In this document: positions 15,965 through 24,991 of the stretch, piece after piece
Position numbering within the stretch: the stretch's first letter is position 1
How the letters are laid out: every line of letters starts with the position of its first letter
DNA from: JABHHG01 sp964419445
GTDB taxonomy: Bacteria > Fidelibacterota > Marinisomatia > SCGC-AAA003-L08 > D37C17
Direction: 5' to 3'
Length of the DNA stretch: 64,000 bases
Assembly: GCA_964419445.1 (NCBI GenBank)
Contig: CAYQPE010000001.1
Coordinates: 20,190-84,189 of the forward strand
Made by a program: the position numbers and the translations under genes
The notes under the pieces: generated by a model
The model's database searches: none
The model's input: the letters and a program-made list of their open reading frames with translations, nothing else
What the model was told of the DNA's origin: nothing

Positions 15965-17245
15965 TTACAAATGAACTTCTCGCATGAGAATTTCATCTCT
16001 ACCTGGCCCCGTTGAAATGATAGTGACAGGTGTTTTTATTAATTGTTCTAAACTGGAGATATAGTCCTGTGCGGCTTGTGGAAGGTCTTCGAATTTATCA
16101 ATTCCAGTTGTGGTACAATTCCAACCACTGTATGTTTTATAAATAGGCTTCACATCATCAAGTCTGTGTAAAAACTCAGACATGTGGGTAGTATCTTTTC
16201 CATCTACTTCATATGCCACACATACTTTAATCTCATCAAAATGATCGAGAATGTCTAATTTTGTTAGCGCTACATCTGTTAGGCCATTAACTCGAGTGGC
16301 ATATAAAGCAGCTACAGCATCAAACCATCCACACCGCCTAGGCCGTCCTGTGGTTGCACCATATTCATGCCCTAAATCGCGTAACTTTTGACCATCGTCA
16401 TCAAACAGTTCTGTTGGGAAAGGCCCGGTTCCCACACGAGTTGTATATGCTTTCAATATTCCAATAATATTGTTAACCTTTGATGCAGGTAATCCAAGAC
16501 CTGTTGCAATACCGGCAGATGATGCAGAAGAAGAGGTTACAAATGGATAAGTCCCATGGTCTACATCTAATAGCGTACCTTGTGCGCCCTCAATAAGAAT
16601 TTCTTTATTGCTCTCCACATGTTCATGGATTGTGGCAAAAGTATCTGCAACAAGAGGTGAAATTCGTTTAGCGCAATCTAAAAATTTATCGAATTGAGGC
16701 TTTAATTCATCTGTAGCAGAAGATGGCAATTCACCAGATGAAATAGCTAAATCAAGTTTATCATTTAGTTTTTGTTGGAGAGAATCTTCGTCTAATAAAT
16801 CAACACCACGTATCCCTATTCGGTTGAATTTATCCACATAGGTTGGTCCAATTCCTCTACCTGTAGTACCAATTCTATTATTGGTTGCAGCTTCAGTTGC
16901 CACATCTACAGCCTTGTGGATTGGTGTAACAATATGTGCATTCAGAGCCACTTGGATTTTATCTACTGTAGAAAATCCATGAGACTGGACCATATCAATT
17001 TCCTCAACTAACCCAATGGGGTCAACCACCATTCCATTTCCTAAAAGGCACAAGCAGTCATCACGTAAAATTCCAGAAGGGATTTGATGAAGAACCACTT
17101 TAATATCACCATGATATACAGTATGTCCAGCATTTGCCCCTCCTTGGTAACGTGCTACAATTTTAGAGTTTTTGCTGAGCAAATCAACAATTTTCCCTTT
17201 TCCTTCATCACCCCATTGCCCACCAACAATTGCTTTAATTGACAT
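15965..17245 (-). CDS. purA: Adenylosuccinate synthetase
   Basis: PurA joins IMP and aspartate using GTP in the first AMP-specific step of purine synthesis. Its 426 residues match the family (E. coli 432). The N-terminal GTP loop GGQWGDEGKGK, the catalytic NAGHTVYHG, TTGRGIGPTYVDK, the switch-like EGAQGTLLDVDHGTYPFVT and TTGRPRRCGWFDAVA are all present. The start at 17245 follows AAAGGAATTT. A terminator from secF ends 25 bp upstream, so purA has its own promoter in a very short space or is reached by read-through. No tRNA or riboswitch-like element is visible upstream. Confidence 0.97.
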   Translation of the reverse strand: MSIKAIVGGQWGDEGKGKIVDLLSKNSKIVARYQGGANAGHTVYHGDIKVVLHQIPSGILRDDCLCLLGNGMVVDPIGLVEEIDMVQSHGFSTVDKIQVALNAHIVTPIHKAVDVATEAATNNRIGTTGRGIGPTYVDKFNRIGIRGVDLLDEDSLQQKLNDKLDLAISSGELPSSATDELKPQFDKFLDCAKRISPLVADTFATIHEHVESNKEILIEGAQGTLLDVDHGTYPFVTSSSASSAGIATGLGLPASKVNNIIGILKAYTTRVGTGPFPTELFDDDGQKLRDLGHEYGATTGRPRRCGWFDAVAALYATRVNGLTDVALTKLDILDHFDEIKVCVAYEVDGKDTTHMSEFLHRLDDVKPIYKTYSGWNCTTTGIDKFEDLPQAAQDYISSLEQLIKTPVTIISTGPGRDEILMREVHL

Positions 17246-17270
17246 TTAAATTCCTTTGTTTATATTGCGT

Positions 17271-17301
17271 AAAAAAACTCCGACACCATCGGAGTTTTTT
17301 T
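17271..17301 (-). terminator. Terminator of the secD-secF operon
   Basis: A 13-bp perfect stem AAAAAAACTCCGA / TCGGAGTTTTTTT (17271-17283, 17289-17301) with loop CACCA lies between the end of secF and the start of purA. It is symmetric, but its position fits the minus-strand secDF transcript. Confidence 0.92.
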
Positions 17302-17329
17302 GAAAAAGTGTTTAAAATGATATTTGAAA

Positions 17330-18211
17330 TCACTGTTTTGCTTTATTCTTTTCTTCAAAATACATCATTACAGGGCTTGCCACATAGATAGATGAATATG
17401 TACCCACAATTACACCAACAATTAAGGCAAAGGCAAAACTTTTTATTACTTCACCTCCAAATAAATATAGCACAGATACTACGGCAAATGTAGTGAAGGA
17501 GGTTACGATGGTTCTTCCTAAGGTGCTGTTTAATGATAGATTTACAATGGTTTCTAATGTTTCTCGTGCATGTTTTACAACATTTTCTCGAATTCTATCA
17601 AATACCACAATAGTATCGTTAAGTGAATAACCTACAATGGTTAAGAATGCTGCCACAATGGTCAGGTCTATTTCGATGTTCATCAATGAAAAAATCCCTA
17701 AAGTTATAAGCACATCATGTACTAATGCAACGACAGATCCATAAGCATAGAATCTATCAAATCTAAATGATATATAGATGAGAATTAATAGAAGTGAAAC
17801 TAATATTGCACTCATTGCATCAGATTGTAATTCCTTACCAATTTTTGGACCAACTGATTCAATCCTCCGAATAGAAAATTCTTTATCAATTGCAGATTTC
17901 AAATTTGATTGAAGCTCTGTATTTGACCCAGAATATTGTGTCTTCAGCAAGATTTCATTGGCGGCACCAAAGGTTATAATTTCTGCTTTTCCAACTTCTG
18001 ATGATGCTAATGTTGAGCGAAGCTCAGACACATTGACTTCATCCTCAAATTGAAGCTGTGCAATAGTACCTCCAGTAAAGTCAATTGATAATGAAGGACC
18101 ACCTTTAGTTACTAGGGAGGAAATCCCTATGAAAATAAAAGCTATAGAAATAAATCTGGCGAACTTCCGTTTGCTTACAAAATCAATATTTGAATTTTTA
18201 AATAGTCTCAT
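17330..18211 (-). CDS. secF: Protein translocase subunit SecF
   Basis: SecF, with SecD, uses the proton gradient to help pull proteins through SecYEG. Its 293 residues comprise an N-terminal helix, a periplasmic P4-type domain (IDFTGGT at about 42) and five C-terminal helices. GYSLNDTIVVFDRIREN (about 190) is the signature amphipathic segment. The ATG overlaps the secD stop by one base (TAATG), so the two are translationally coupled. It is followed by a strong terminator. Confidence 0.96.
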   Translation of the reverse strand: MRLFKNSNIDFVSKRKFARFISIAFIFIGISSLVTKGGPSLSIDFTGGTIAQLQFEDEVNVSELRSTLASSEVGKAEIITFGAANEILLKTQYSGSNTELQSNLKSAIDKEFSIRRIESVGPKIGKELQSDAMSAILVSLLLILIYISFRFDRFYAYGSVVALVHDVLITLGIFSLMNIEIDLTIVAAFLTIVGYSLNDTIVVFDRIRENVVKHARETLETIVNLSLNSTLGRTIVTSFTTFAVVSVLYLFGGEVIKSFAFALIVGVIVGTYSSIYVASPVMMYFEEKNKAKQ

Positions 18212-20088
18212 TATATACTCAATTTATCAAGGGGTTTGTTAGCAGTCATAATCATAAAAATAGATCGGGTGACAAAGACTGCAGTGAACATAGAACAAAT
18301 AATGCCGGCACTAAGGGTTACCGCAAAACCTTTAATGGGCCCAGAACCTATCCATGCCAATACAAAAGCGGCAATCAAAGTTGTAACATTGGCATCCAAA
18401 ATGGTAATAAAAGCACGCTCATACCCAGAGTTTATGGCAGCTTTCACCGTTTTACCTACATCTAATTCTTCACGAATTCTTTCAAAGATGATTACATTTG
18501 CATCTACCGCCATACCGATGGTTAATATCAACCCGGCAATACCTGGCAGTGTGAGGGTGGCATTCATGGTAGCCAGTACTGCGACAACGATTATAATATT
18601 AAGCAGAAGTGCAATATTTGCTAAAACTCCCGAACTTCTATAATAAAGTAGCATAAATACCATTACGATAGCGAAACCAATTAACATTGCTTGGCGTCCA
18701 GATTTAATGGAGTCGTGCCCCAAAGAGGGTCCAACCGTTCGTTCTTCAATAATGTTTACTGGTGCAGGAAGCTCACCTGCTCGTAAAACATTTGCAATAT
18801 CTTTGGCTTCATTGGCATCGGCAAATCCGCTAATTTGTGTACGCCCACCAGGTATTTTATCACGAATAAATGGTGCCATAAATACTTTGTCATCTAAAAC
18901 TATGGCGACTTGTTTGTCAATATTTGCTCCAGTGAATCTACTCCATTTACGGGCACCCTCAGTGGTCATTTCTAAATTTACAACCCACTGTCCACTTACA
19001 TCAGTACCTGCAGATGCAATAGTTGCTTGTGGATTTTTTACCATCCCCCCAGCAATTTCTGGATTATTTTTTACAAAGTATAATAATCTGTACTCGATGA
19101 AATTAGACTCATCAATAGGGGCTTTTTCGAATCGGCTACCCCAAATAAAACGGCCATCTCGTGGAAGTACTGATTTTACATCTTCACGGGCAAGTATAGA
19201 TTTTACAGTTTCATATTCATTGGCTAAAACACCAACGCCACCTGGAAGACCACGAAGATATCCAGAAAATGGTGTTTCGGCTAATATTTCATTGGGGGTT
19301 GAAATAATCCCCGTTACATCATTTTGTTCATCAACATCTGCAAAAATATCATCAACATCACTGGTTGCAGTTGTATCACTTTCATCTGTATCTGTTGAAT
19401 TTTGTATATTAAAATCTTCTGCTGATAGCAATGTGTTGTCAATTTTTTCTAATGTACTTTGAAGTTTTTCATTGAGAACCAAAGTGAATTCCAATGATGC
19501 TGTTCTCTGAATGAGTTTTCGTGCACGGTTAGCATCGTTAATTCCAGCTAATTCTACAATGATTCGATTGCGACCATATTTTTGGATATTGGGTTCAGCT
19601 ACACCAAATTCATCAACACGATTTCTAATAATTTCTAATGCGGCATTTATGGCATCATCACGTTGTGTACGGAGAGCTTCAATAATGCTAGCATTATCCC
19701 GAGTTGAGGACAAATCTGTATAATATCTAACGAGGCGAAGCTCATTAGTATTTGCCAGAGTTTCAAATTCATTGAAGAAATCAGAACGAAGCTCAACAGA
19801 TCGCCGTTCTGCTGTTTCAATGGTTTTCATCAACTCGTCAGGCTTTTTAGATGCTAGCTTTCGAACTAGGGTAGGGATGTCCGCTTCCAGCAACACATAC
19901 ATGCCCCCTTGTAAATCCAAACCTAAATTAATAGATTGAGACTGAAGAAGCTTTAAATCTATATGTGCAATATTAGATTTTTCCTCTTCAGAAAGTGTAT
20001 AATAATTATATGTGGGATGAATTTTATATGCAGCTGCAAGAACCACTAATAAAATCACCACACCTCGTATTTTTAAATCTTTGAACAT
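18211..20088 (-). CDS. secD: Protein translocase subunit SecD
   Basis: SecD has 625 residues. It has an N-terminal membrane helix (residues 7-24), the NLGLDLQGGMYVLLEAD motif, a large periplasmic region and five C-terminal helices with GMAVDANVIIFERIREEL. Between residues about 220 and 260 is an acidic Ser/Thr/Asp insertion (ESDTTATSDVDD and neighbours), which is common in FCB SecD. AAGGAAAG precedes the ATG. It is the first gene of secD-secF and diverges from parA; the 169-bp space between them must hold both promoters. Confidence 0.96.
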   Translation of the reverse strand: MFKDLKIRGVVILLVVLAAAYKIHPTYNYYTLSEEEKSNIAHIDLKLLQSQSINLGLDLQGGMYVLLEADIPTLVRKLASKKPDELMKTIETAERRSVELRSDFFNEFETLANTNELRLVRYYTDLSSTRDNASIIEALRTQRDDAINAALEIIRNRVDEFGVAEPNIQKYGRNRIIVELAGINDANRARKLIQRTASLEFTLVLNEKLQSTLEKIDNTLLSAEDFNIQNSTDTDESDTTATSDVDDIFADVDEQNDVTGIISTPNEILAETPFSGYLRGLPGGVGVLANEYETVKSILAREDVKSVLPRDGRFIWGSRFEKAPIDESNFIEYRLLYFVKNNPEIAGGMVKNPQATIASAGTDVSGQWVVNLEMTTEGARKWSRFTGANIDKQVAIVLDDKVFMAPFIRDKIPGGRTQISGFADANEAKDIANVLRAGELPAPVNIIEERTVGPSLGHDSIKSGRQAMLIGFAIVMVFMLLYYRSSGVLANIALLLNIIIVVAVLATMNATLTLPGIAGLILTIGMAVDANVIIFERIREELDVGKTVKAAINSGYERAFITILDANVTTLIAAFVLAWIGSGPIKGFAVTLSAGIICSMFTAVFVTRSIFMIMTANKPLDKLSI

Positions 20089-20205
20089 TAACTTTCCTTA
20101 GATTATAATTTTTATAAAAAGTATAAATTAGATGCGAAAAAATGCACGCCAATTTACGCAGTTCATTTTTCTATATCAAAAGGCAAAAATGCACATAACG
20201 CTGTA

Positions 20206-20234
20206 TTGCATAAGACTTTTACTCACGGTAAATT
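20206..20234 (+). promoter_or_regulatory. Possible promoter of the parA-atp gene run
   Basis: TTGCAT (20206-20211) and TAAATT (20229-20234) with a 17-bp spacer lie 24 bases before the parA ATG. In the same divergent spacer the 10-mer AAAAATGCAC occurs twice (20138-20147 and 20185-20194), which could be a binding site for a regulator. Both are weak, sequence-only predictions. Confidence 0.35.
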
Positions 20235-20257
20235 TCAACCCTTGATTTTTATCCATT

Positions 20258-21034
20258 ATGAAATTATTTAATACAAAAACAATTGCAATATCTAATCAAA
20301 AGGGGGGTGTGGGGAAAACCACATCAGCCGTTAACATTGCCTCCTATTTGGCCGTTACGGAGACACCAACCCTCCTTATAGACATGGACCCTCAAGCAAA
20401 TGCTACATCAGGAATTGGCGTTGAGGTTGGAAGCTATAAAAAATCAGTATATGATTTAATTATAGGAAATGCCAAAGCCAAAGACTGCATTCAAAAAACA
20501 GAGTTAGAATTTTTGGATGTTATTCCTTCTAGTGCGCAACTCGTTGGTGCAGAGGTAGAACTTGTAAGTATGTTTTCACGAGAGAAAATGTTGAAAGAGG
20601 CACTGGAGGAAATTGACGGTAAATATAAATTTGTAATTATAGACAGCCCCCCTTCTTTGGGGTTATTAACGGTGAATGTATTGACAGCAGCAGATTCTAT
20701 CATTATTCCCATTCAGTGTGAATATTATGCGCTGGAAGGGTTGTCGCAGTTATTGAATAGCATTCGATTGGTTCAAAAGCATTTGAATACTAATTTGGAA
20801 ATTGAGGGAATTCTCATCACGATGTATGATAATCGGCTCAATCTGTCGCGCCAAGTTGTAAATGAAGTTAAAGAGTATTTTGATTCAAAGGTATATAAAA
20901 CATTTATCAAACGGAATGTTCGCTTAGGCGAAGCTCCTAGTCACGGGAAACCAATTTTACTTTACGATGCATCCTCAATGGGAGCACAAAATTATATGAA
21001 TTTAGTATCAGAAATATTGGCAGCAAATGAGTAA
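20258..21034 (+). CDS. parA: Chromosome-partitioning ATPase ParA (Soj)
   Basis: ParA is a dimerising ATPase that drives origin segregation together with ParB. The 258 residues begin KTIAISNQKGGVGKTTSAVN, with the deviant Walker A KGGVGKTT and its signature lysine, then LLIDMDPQANAT (Walker A') and IIDSPPSLGLL (Walker B). The length is that of chromosomal Soj rather than plasmid ParA with an HTH. The stop overlaps the parB start by 8 bp (ATGAGTAA). No consensus parS palindrome is visible in the window. Confidence 0.95.
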   Translation: MKLFNTKTIAISNQKGGVGKTTSAVNIASYLAVTETPTLLIDMDPQANATSGIGVEVGSYKKSVYDLIIGNAKAKDCIQKTELEFLDVIPSSAQLVGAEVELVSMFSREKMLKEALEEIDGKYKFVIIDSPPSLGLLTVNVLTAADSIIIPIQCEYYALEGLSQLLNSIRLVQKHLNTNLEIEGILITMYDNRLNLSRQVVNEVKEYFDSKVYKTFIKRNVRLGEAPSHGKPILLYDASSMGAQNYMNLVSEILAANE

Positions 21035-21896
21035 GCGTTTAGGCAAAGGAATTGAAGCATTAATTTCTTCGTATAATACTGAGGAAAACGATAGATATAT
21101 CGATGGGGCAATCCCATTAAAAAATATTGTACCCAATAAGAACCAGCCACGGAAGTCATTTGATAATGATGCCATGGAAGAGTTGAAAAATTCCATTGCT
21201 GAAAACGGAGTGATTCAACCCATTACCGTAAGACAGATTGGTGATGAAAAATATGAGATTATTTCTGGAGAACGTCGATATCGTTCAGCCTTAGCATTAA
21301 ATCTTGAATCAATTCCTGCATATATTCTCAGTGTAGATACAGATGCTGAAATGATGGAATTTGCCATTATTGAAAATGTTCAGCGTGAAAATCTAAACCC
21401 AATGGAAGAGGCTGAGGGTTATGCCATTCTAAATGATAAATACGGTTTGTCTCAAGACGAAATTGCGCAAAAAGTTGGTAAGAGTAGGCCAGAAATCGCA
21501 AACACCTTGCGTTTAATCAAATTGCCTCCCAATATAAGAAATAGCCTAAAATTATCTAGAGAAGAGGGTGGTATTTCCAAGGGCCATGCTCGTGCACTGC
21601 TCACATTGAAAGATGGGCAAAAAATTCAAAGAATGTTTCAGCGAATTGTAAACGAAGGACTTTCTGTTCGACAAACAGAATCGCTAGTAAAAAGTGTATC
21701 TTCAAATAAACCTACAACGGCCAAAAAAATAAAACCCCAAAAGACCGACTCAAACCTCTCTAAAATCGAGAGTGACTTAATGTCTGCACTGGGAACAAAA
21801 GTGATAATTCAGAAATCTGCAAAGGGCAAAGGGAAAATTAGTATTGAGTACTATTCAGACGATGAATTAGAGCGATTAATAGAGCTTCTTTCCTAA
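21027..21896 (+). CDS. parB: Chromosome-partitioning protein ParB
   Basis: ParB has 289 residues and is a CTP-dependent DNA-clamp protein that spreads from parS. The N-terminal domain holds NQPRKSFD, SIAENGVIQPI and the CTP-binding GERRYRSA box (about residue 88). A helix-turn-helix follows in LSQDEIAQKVGKSRPEIANT (about 142-165), and a dimerisation domain ends in EYYSDDELERLIELL. The start overlaps parA by 8 bp. An 84-bp spacer separates it from the M23 peptidase, the only break of note before the atp genes. Confidence 0.95.
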   Translation: MSKRLGKGIEALISSYNTEENDRYIDGAIPLKNIVPNKNQPRKSFDNDAMEELKNSIAENGVIQPITVRQIGDEKYEIISGERRYRSALALNLESIPAYILSVDTDAEMMEFAIIENVQRENLNPMEEAEGYAILNDKYGLSQDEIAQKVGKSRPEIANTLRLIKLPPNIRNSLKLSREEGGISKGHARALLTLKDGQKIQRMFQRIVNEGLSVRQTESLVKSVSSNKPTTAKKIKPQKTDSNLSKIESDLMSALGTKVIIQKSAKGKGKISIEYYSDDELERLIELLS

Positions 21897-21980
21897 ACTT
21901 TAAAATAGTAATCATAAAGGGCAAAAAAAGATTTGTCGACAGGATTAAACAAGCAGTAAATTTGGCGTCTGTACAGTGCA

Positions 21981-22676
21981 ATGAAATCCAAGTTTTATAC
22001 AGTTTTTATCGCATCCGACAAGGATGAATATGGAAAATCATTTCGACTTCCATCTGTTTTTTTTAAAGCACTGGCGTTTTTTGGAATAGTGATCATTGGC
22101 CTTTCTGCTATTGGAATCATGAGAATTATTGGTAAGGATGAACTTACGAGAGAATTAAGTGAGTTGCGAGATTTTAGGATTCAAGCCAAGCAAATCATCG
22201 AAGATGTGCATGCAATATCTGATAGTACGGGAAAGTATGAAGAATTTTTATCAACAATGTTTGCACAGCAGGATAGTTCGCTACCATCAACGCCACCTGT
22301 AGATGGATATGTAACCCAAGGGTTGTATGTTCGGAATGATGGAAGTAGCCACAATGGTATTGATGTAGCTGCCCCTTATGGTGCGGAAATAAAATCACCT
22401 GCAGCAGGTATGGTAATATTTTCTGGCAAAAGCCATGATACAGGGAACACCATTATTATTTCTCACGATTTTGGCTTTTATACATTATATGGTCATAATG
22501 ATACAAATCTTGTAAGCGAGCGAGATATTGTACGCGAAGGGCAGGTCATTGGTAAAGTCGGTGATACAGGAAATAGTGAAGGCCCTCATTTACATTTTGA
22601 AATTTGGAAAAACAACCGGGTGTTAGACCCTCGGGATTTAATTAAAGAGTATAAGAAAAAAGATGTTTCAGTCTGA
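21981..22676 (+). CDS. Membrane-anchored M23 family metallopeptidase (LytM domain)
   Basis: This cell-wall hydrolase of 231 residues is probably an endopeptidase cutting peptidoglycan cross-links. It has a short cytosolic N terminus, one membrane helix (26-48), a likely coiled coil (52-90) and a periplasmic LytM domain (108-222). The zinc ligands are intact: H124 and D128 in SSHNGIDVAAP and H205 in GPHLHFEIW, with catalytic H171 in LYGHND and H203. The 3' end overlaps the bactofilin gene by 14 bp. M23 peptidase plus bactofilin is a known cell-shape module (e.g. H. pylori Csd1/CcmA, Caulobacter LmdC/BacA). Confidence 0.92.
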   Translation: MKSKFYTVFIASDKDEYGKSFRLPSVFFKALAFFGIVIIGLSAIGIMRIIGKDELTRELSELRDFRIQAKQIIEDVHAISDSTGKYEEFLSTMFAQQDSSLPSTPPVDGYVTQGLYVRNDGSSHNGIDVAAPYGAEIKSPAAGMVIFSGKSHDTGNTIIISHDFGFYTLYGHNDTNLVSERDIVREGQVIGKVGDTGNSEGPHLHFEIWKNNRVLDPRDLIKEYKKKDVSV

Positions 22677-23034
22677 TAAGCCAGATAGTAAAATGAGTTC
22701 AATTCTAGGACCAGAATTGGAAATAAACGGTGACGTAAAAGTTGCTGGAAGTTTGCTCATATATGGTAAAGTCTATGGAAATATCGAGTCAAACGGAACT
22801 GTTAGGACAGCAAAAGGGTCTGTGGTGAAGGGCGACATTAAAGCAAAAGATGCTGCGGTAAGTGGCCAAGTTGAAGGTGACTTGATTGTAAACTCAAAAG
22901 TTACATTGGGAGACACATCACTGCTCACGGGAAATTTAAAGGCAGCAATTTTAACGATTGAAGAAGGTGCAAAGTTTGAAGGTGTATGTAATATGCATAC
23001 AGGGAAATCTGTACCTGAAACTAAATCTGAGTAA
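22663..23034 (+). CDS. Bactofilin
   Basis: Bactofilin is a 123-residue cytoskeletal protein of the DUF583 family that polymerises through a right-handed beta helix without nucleotide. The core (residues about 14-110) shows the repeating pattern SLLIYGKVYGNIESNGTV, GSVVKGDIKA, VSGQVEGDLIV, SLLTGNLKA. Short disordered ends flank it. It overlaps the M23 gene by 14 bp and its TAA overlaps the ATG of atpZ. The pairing suggests that it recruits the M23 enzyme to a defined membrane site. Linkage to atp genes is seen in other FCB genomes. Confidence 0.95.
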   Translation: MFQSDKPDSKMSSILGPELEINGDVKVAGSLLIYGKVYGNIESNGTVRTAKGSVVKGDIKAKDAAVSGQVEGDLIVNSKVTLGDTSLLTGNLKAAILTIEEGAKFEGVCNMHTGKSVPETKSE

Positions 23035-23231
23035 TGCCAAAGCAACCTATGGATTGGATGCAATACTCTGGTGTGGGCATCCAAATGGCAGTAACCATGC
23101 TACTATGCTTATGGTTGGGATCTAAGGCAGAAGAATTATGGGGGTTCCCATCACCCTGGGGTCAATTAGGTGGGTTGTTTTTAGGAGTATTTGCTTCCAT
23201 ATACAATTTGATAAAATCAATTAGTAAATGA
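23034..23231 (+). CDS. atpZ: AtpZ-like small membrane protein (ATPase gene 1 family)
   Basis: This 65-residue protein has two membrane segments (about 13-30 and 41-60) with the family pattern GVGIQMAVTMLLCLWLGSKA and GQLGGLFLGVFASIYNLIK. Members with AtpI are thought to help Mg2+/Ca2+ transport or c-ring assembly. The ATG overlaps the bactofilin stop by one base, and its own stop overlaps the next start by four, so it is co-translated. Confidence 0.85.
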   Translation: MPKQPMDWMQYSGVGIQMAVTMLLCLWLGSKAEELWGFPSPWGQLGGLFLGVFASIYNLIKSISK

Positions 23232-23614
23232 AACGCTTTTTAAAAACATTGGCTATTGAAACGGTAATAATTGTTGCAGTGGGAATATTTCCCTTTCTTT
23301 CATGGGGCAGTGAGTATTGGTTTGAGTTTTTATGTGCTTTTTCCATTAGTCTCCTAAATGCTCTTGTGGGTTATTATATTGCAATTCATGCAATTTCAAA
23401 AGGCAATACAGATTTTTATAAAATGGTCTATGGCGGGATGTTGGCAAGAATGGCCTTTGTGTTGGGATTTATGATTTATATGATTTCCAATAATATTGTT
23501 GAGGCAATTCCTTTTTTCATCTCCACGATGATTTTTTATACAATTCATCAATGGACAGAGATTTCAGGATGGTTAAAAGAACTTCCTTCACGAAAGGTAT
23601 CTATAAACGAATGA
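23228..23614 (+). CDS. atpI: ATP synthase protein I (AtpI-like)
   Basis: This is a 128-residue protein with four hydrophobic helices, in the position and size of AtpI, an assembly helper for the c-ring. The family is poorly conserved; the assignment comes from topology and its place between atpZ and atpB. It overlaps both neighbours by 4 bp (ATGA type). Confidence 0.75.
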   Translation: MKRFLKTLAIETVIIVAVGIFPFLSWGSEYWFEFLCAFSISLLNALVGYYIAIHAISKGNTDFYKMVYGGMLARMAFVLGFMIYMISNNIVEAIPFFISTMIFYTIHQWTEISGWLKELPSRKVSINE

Positions 23615-24720
23615 ATTTTAGTAAGAACTTAATATTAACACTTAGTTTCTTATTTGCATTTACATTTGCAGCGAAAAAAGCTGACCATAATTACGACCAC
23701 GATAAACATAAATCAGAACATCATGGCCAGGAACATCATGAAAGTGGTCACGAAGATGATGGTGTTACGGGAGAAGTAATTGTTCATCACATCCAAGACG
23801 GTAAATATTTTGAAGTCTTAAAACCATTAAATTTATTTTCTTATTTTATAAAAAAACTTACAGGAGAATTTGATTCGAAAAGTGATGAATCTCATTACCT
23901 CCACGAAAAAGAAAATAAAATTTATACAAAGTTAAAATTATACTCAGAGGAAAATCCTGATTATAACAAATGGGATAAGGTGTTTCCGGCAATAGGAAGT
24001 TGGGTAAGCTGGAAAGCTGATGGTTCTGGTATAAAAGAAGACCCTAATCAGTTGTTCATTACTAAACAATCTATTATGATGTTTTTAGCCTCAATTTTAC
24101 TGATTTTATTTTTTACACTTGGGTATAAGAAAGATCGAAAAGTTCAGTCTGGATTTGGAAATCTCTTAGAAGTATTTGTGGTATTTATACGTGATGAAGT
24201 TGTGTATCCCAATATGGGTGAAAAGCAGGGCCGTAAATTTTTACCTCTTATCCTCACATTTTTCTTTTTTATTGTATTGTTAAACTTATTGGGGCTTGTT
24301 CCAGGAAGCGCTACTGCTACGGCGTCATTTAGTGTAACTGTCGGTTTAGCATTAATTACATTTTTTACCTATATACTTTTTGGAAATAAAGATTTTTGGA
24401 AACATATTTTTGCAACACCTGGTGTGCCTACATGGTTGTTGCCAATTATGATTCCGGTTGAAATTATTGGTTTATTCACAAAGCCATTTGCGTTATCTGT
24501 AAGGCTATTGGCAAATATGAATGCTGGACATATTATCATTTTGGCATTCTTGGGAATAATCATTAATTTGAAAAGCTATGGAGCGGCGGCTGGTGCAGTT
24601 CCCATGGCAGTTGCAATAAACATGCTTGAGCTGTTTGTTGCATTTTTACAAGGTTATATCTTTTCATTACTGTCATCAATATTTATAGGAATGGCAGTGG
24701 TAGAACACGAACATCACTAA
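23611..24720 (+). CDS. atpB: ATP synthase Fo subunit a with signal peptide and His-rich extension
   Basis: Subunit a carries the proton half-channels. I place the start at 23611, which overlaps the atpI stop as ATGA, and not at 23551, because the protein then begins with a clean signal peptide (residues 1-20, ending FTFA). A periplasmic stretch at 24-60 holds about ten histidines among Asp and Glu. The membrane domain starts near 150; the essential arginine is R298 in FALSVRLLANMNAGH. At 369 residues it is about 100 longer than E. coli's 271, a difference explained by this N-terminal extension, as in Bacteroidetes. The histidine cluster may bind metal; no function is proven. Confidence 0.92.
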   Translation: MNFSKNLILTLSFLFAFTFAAKKADHNYDHDKHKSEHHGQEHHESGHEDDGVTGEVIVHHIQDGKYFEVLKPLNLFSYFIKKLTGEFDSKSDESHYLHEKENKIYTKLKLYSEENPDYNKWDKVFPAIGSWVSWKADGSGIKEDPNQLFITKQSIMMFLASILLILFFTLGYKKDRKVQSGFGNLLEVFVVFIRDEVVYPNMGEKQGRKFLPLILTFFFFIVLLNLLGLVPGSATATASFSVTVGLALITFFTYILFGNKDFWKHIFATPGVPTWLLPIMIPVEIIGLFTKPFALSVRLLANMNAGHIIILAFLGIIINLKSYGAAAGAVPMAVAINMLELFVAFLQGYIFSLLSSIFIGMAVVEHEHH

Positions 24721-24746
24721 ATAATACAATAGGAGTTAAAATAATA

Positions 24747-24974
24747 ATGGAAGCAATTGGATACGCTTATCTTGCAGCTGGTTTTGGAGCTGGTTTAGTA
24801 ACAATCGGTGCTGGAATTGGTATTGGAAAAATTACTGCAGCTGCAGCTGAAGCAACAGGTCGTCAACCTGAAGCAGCTGGTGATATCAGAACAACAGCTC
24901 TAATCATGTCAGCATTGATTGAGGGTGTTGCTCTTTTCGCTGCAGCAACTTGTTTCTTGTTACAAGGTAAATAA
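24747..24974 (+). CDS. atpE: ATP synthase Fo subunit c
   Basis: This is a 75-residue hairpin of two helices that forms the rotor ring. The conserved polar loop ATGRQPEAAGDIR and the ion-binding carboxylate E59 (SALIEGVALFA) are present. The Na+-specific Gln and the Ser/Thr next to the Glu are absent, so coupling is by H+. A TAGGAG ribosome site lies before the start, stronger than those of its neighbours, consistent with the need for many c copies. Confidence 0.96.
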   Translation: MEAIGYAYLAAGFGAGLVTIGAGIGIGKITAAAAEATGRQPEAAGDIRTTALIMSALIEGVALFAAATCFLLQGK

Positions 24975-24991
24975 TTAATCTGGAGTAACGC

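Noticed and set aside
18707..19462. A long open frame (251 codons) on the plus strand opposite secD.
   Set aside because: It is the antisense shadow of secD, has low-complexity Ser/Thr-rich text, no ribosome site and no recognisable motif.
20258..21896. A parS site near parAB.
   Set aside because: I found no TGTTTCACGTGAAACA-like palindrome; the closest text (TTTCACGAGAGAAA in parA) is too divergent.
23551..23610. An upstream start of atpB at 23551.
   Set aside because: It lies inside atpI, and would put 20 charged residues before the signal peptide; the ATGA overlap at 23611 is a better start.
24747..24974. Na+-driven ATP synthase.
   Set aside because: Subunit c lacks the Gln and Ser/Thr ligands that go with the Glu in Na+ rings, so H+ coupling is more likely.
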